DNA from: Clostridiaceae bacterium
Lineage (GTDB): Bacteria; Bacillota; Clostridia; Oscillospirales; Acutalibacteraceae
Direction: 5' to 3'
DNA length: 40,806 bases
Assembly (NCBI GenBank): GCA_016282855.1
Contig: JAEELT010000001.1
Coordinates: 1-40,806, forward strand
Both the position numbers and the translations under genes were made by a program. Shown piece by piece: positions 38,889 through 40,806 of the stretch. Every line of letters starts with the position of its first letter. The stretch's first letter is position 1. The notes below the pieces were generated by a model, which saw only the letters and a program-made list of their open reading frames with translations, was not told where the DNA came from and did no database searches.

Positions 38889-40325
38889 TTATTGATTTCT
38901 GAACTTGATTATTGTGCCGAGTGAAAGATTGATAACATCTTTGAGAACTTTCATAACGCCGGCAAAACCGCCGATATTCTGGATAAGAGGCTTGAAGTTA
39001 TTGTTCCAGAATCCTTTCCAGTCCATAGCCGCGATTCTCTTCCAGATTCTCGCAAACATATTGCCATCAATTTCGGGGGTTGCGGGAGAATCGAATTTCT
39101 CACTAACGATTACATAGCCACCCTTTGTGGATGTACACTTGCTGATCTTGATATAGTATGTGCCTTCAGCGAGACCGTTCACATCAATTTCAAGAGGCTT
39201 TTGGGGAGTAACGGCAACATTATTGTATTTTTCAAGAGTTTTACCGGACTTGATAACAGAAACATACCAGCTTGCGGAATCGTCATTGCCTTCATCAGCC
39301 TTAACGGTAATCTTATATTTCTGATTATCGGATTTGACAGCGAACTTGAACATATCAATATCTTTGTCAAATGAAATTGTGCCGTAGATGGTCTTGCCGA
39401 GAGTCAGAGTGTTGGCATAATTGGTGTCGTAGTTGAACTCTTCTTCGCACTTGTCATTATTCTTTGTCCAGACTCTGATTTTGTAGAGCGCGCCCGATGA
39501 GGGAGCATTTGAAGAGCTGACGGTAATAAAGTATGTACCTTCTTTAACACCGACATCGGCACTGACGCAGAAGCCTTCGGGATTGCCGCTTGAAGGCTCG
39601 CAATCGGTTGAAGCAACATTGTACTGGCAGATGAGCTCTTTGTTGTATTCATCACCGGGAATCATATAAGCGGAAACGGTGTATGTAACGCCGGGTGTGA
39701 GTGCTACAAGTTCAATTGAGAAATAGCCCGTGGGAGAATGGAATTTGAAATAGTCCACATCGGAAGAGCCCGAAAGAGTGCCGTAAGTTGTTTTTGAATA
39801 ATAGCCCGCTGTTGCGCTGATTTCGTCAGCAGTGGCTTTATCGTTGTTGGACTCGGATTCGGTGATAAGGTTAGAGTCAAGGCTGACGGAAATTGAATAC
39901 TCATCACTTACATTGATTGAGCCGCTCTCAACTTTTACAAGGTAAATGCCGCCGGGAATAAGCACCTGTGAGGAGCTTGAATCCTTGGCATCGCCTTTTA
40001 CGCTGAAGGATGAAACTGCCTTTGCGGTGTCACCTTCGGCAAAAACGGAAACTTTGTAATAAACAGCGGACGTACCGGTGCCGGGATGTGAAAACTTGAA
40101 TGTGGCAAGACCCATGGAAGTGCCGAGATCGACTTTGAACCAGTCAATATCATCCACGTCATCAAGCTTACCCTTTATTTTGGACGAAATGGTAAAATCG
40201 TTTGCAGTGGCCGGTGTGTCATTATCTTCCTTTTCAACTGTATCAGCTGCCATAGCTACAGCAATACAACCGAAGGCAAGAATAACTGCCAGCAATACGG
40301 AAATCATTGTTTTTAATGCTTTCAT
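38889..40325 (-). CDS. Secreted protein with about three pre-peptidase C-terminal (PPC)-like beta-sandwich repeats
   Basis: Signal peptide 'MKALKTMISVLLAVILAFGCIAVAMA'; repeats 'EKEDNDTPATANDFTI..GKLDDVDDIDWFKV', 'ESNNDKATADEIS..GTLSGSSDVDYFKF', 'FNYDTNYANTLTLGKTIYGTISFDKDIDMFKF'. Confidence 0.75.
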   Translation of the reverse strand: MKALKTMISVLLAVILAFGCIAVAMAADTVEKEDNDTPATANDFTISSKIKGKLDDVDDIDWFKVDLGTSMGLATFKFSHPGTGTSAVYYKVSVFAEGDTAKAVSSFSVKGDAKDSSSSQVLIPGGIYLVKVESGSINVSDEYSISVSLDSNLITESESNNDKATADEISATAGYYSKTTYGTLSGSSDVDYFKFHSPTGYFSIELVALTPGVTYTVSAYMIPGDEYNKELICQYNVASTDCEPSSGNPEGFCVSADVGVKEGTYFITVSSSNAPSSGALYKIRVWTKNNDKCEEEFNYDTNYANTLTLGKTIYGTISFDKDIDMFKFAVKSDNQKYKITVKADEGNDDSASWYVSVIKSGKTLEKYNNVAVTPQKPLEIDVNGLAEGTYYIKISKCTSTKGGYVIVSEKFDSPATPEIDGNMFARIWKRIAAMDWKGFWNNNFKPLIQNIGGFAGVMKVLKDVINLSLGTIIKFRNQ

Positions 40326-40367
40326 CTGTTTTTCCTCCTTAATAATAAAAGCAGGTCGGTTTTCTGT

Positions 40368-40396
40368 ACTTTATCATATTTTTTAATATTTGTCAA
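40368..40396 (-). promoter_or_regulatory. Promoter for the PPC-repeat protein
   Basis: Minus strand TTGACA - 17 bp - TAAAGT. Confidence 0.6.
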
Positions 40397-40423
40397 AACA
40401 TTTTAATTATATTTAACAAATAT

Positions 40424-40806
40424 TTAAATATTAACTTCTTCCCGCGATATGAGTTTAATGCCCGTGACAATCCAGTCAAAGCTGTCTGTATTCAGAACAC
40501 AGCCGCAATATTCACATACCGATGAGTTGTTTATATTGACAGTCGCCCCGCAGTTAGGGCAGTTCTGAGCACTCAGAGAAAAAGAGTCGCCCGTTTTTTT
40601 GGAGGCCTCTCTCTCAAGGGTCCACTCAACTGTGATAAACTTTTCGGTATTCATCCCTGAAGTAACCGGTTTTCCCTCGGAATTGATTTTATAATCGGTC
40701 ATCCTCGAACGGATTTCCGCAATTATCACATCATTGTCCCCGTCGCTTTTCCAGCCGGAAACCGAGGAAGATAAAACGGTAAGCTTGTCATAAACGTGGG
40801 TCAGCC
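40424..40806 (-). CDS. Zinc-ribbon protein, possibly TIM44-like (truncated by window edge)
   Basis: Frame stays open to 40806 ('LTHVYDKLTVLSSSVSGWKSDGDNDVIIAEIRSRMTDY...'); 'CPNCGATVNINNSSVCEYCGCVLN' zinc ribbon. Confidence 0.65.
   Translation of the reverse strand, partial: LTHVYDKLTVLSSSVSGWKSDGDNDVIIAEIRSRMTDYKINSEGKPVTSGMNTEKFITVEWTLEREASKKTGDSFSLSAQNCPNCGATVNINNSSVCEYCGCVLNTDSFDWIVTGIKLISREEVNI

Overview
The window looks like a chromosomal segment from a low-to-mid-GC Firmicute, probably Clostridia/Oscillospirales-like (inferred from gene content and signals only). No CRISPR array, IS element, prophage, rRNA or tRNA was seen. Contents in order: a GNAT acetyltransferase and an alpha-galactosidase-like glycosidase; a TetR-controlled redox operon (lipoprotein flavodoxin, DUF4405 membrane cytochrome, cytosolic flavodoxin, CMD-cupin); a secreted MBL-fold protein followed by a degraded alpha/beta-hydrolase tail; inorganic pyrophosphatase; a 2Fe-2S reductase, CrtI-like oxidoreductase and VTT protein cluster; an SNF-family transporter divergent from a GH106-like hydrolase plus heterodimeric ABC exporter; aconitase, isocitrate dehydrogenase and a secreted papain-like protease; a complete but reorganised F1Fo ATP synthase operon; IreB; pheST with a T-box leader; rpmF-yceD; pgi; a metallophosphoesterase; a secreted protein with PPC-like repeats; and a truncated zinc-ribbon protein at the right edge. 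The strongest candidate for something unusual is the ATP synthase operon. It has no delta (atpH) gene. Instead, the alpha subunit carries an in-frame ~75-residue N-terminal extension resembling the C-terminal (b-binding) domain of delta. The same operon has an epsilon subunit lacking the C-terminal helical domain and a c subunit with a signal-peptide-like, acidic N-terminal extension.
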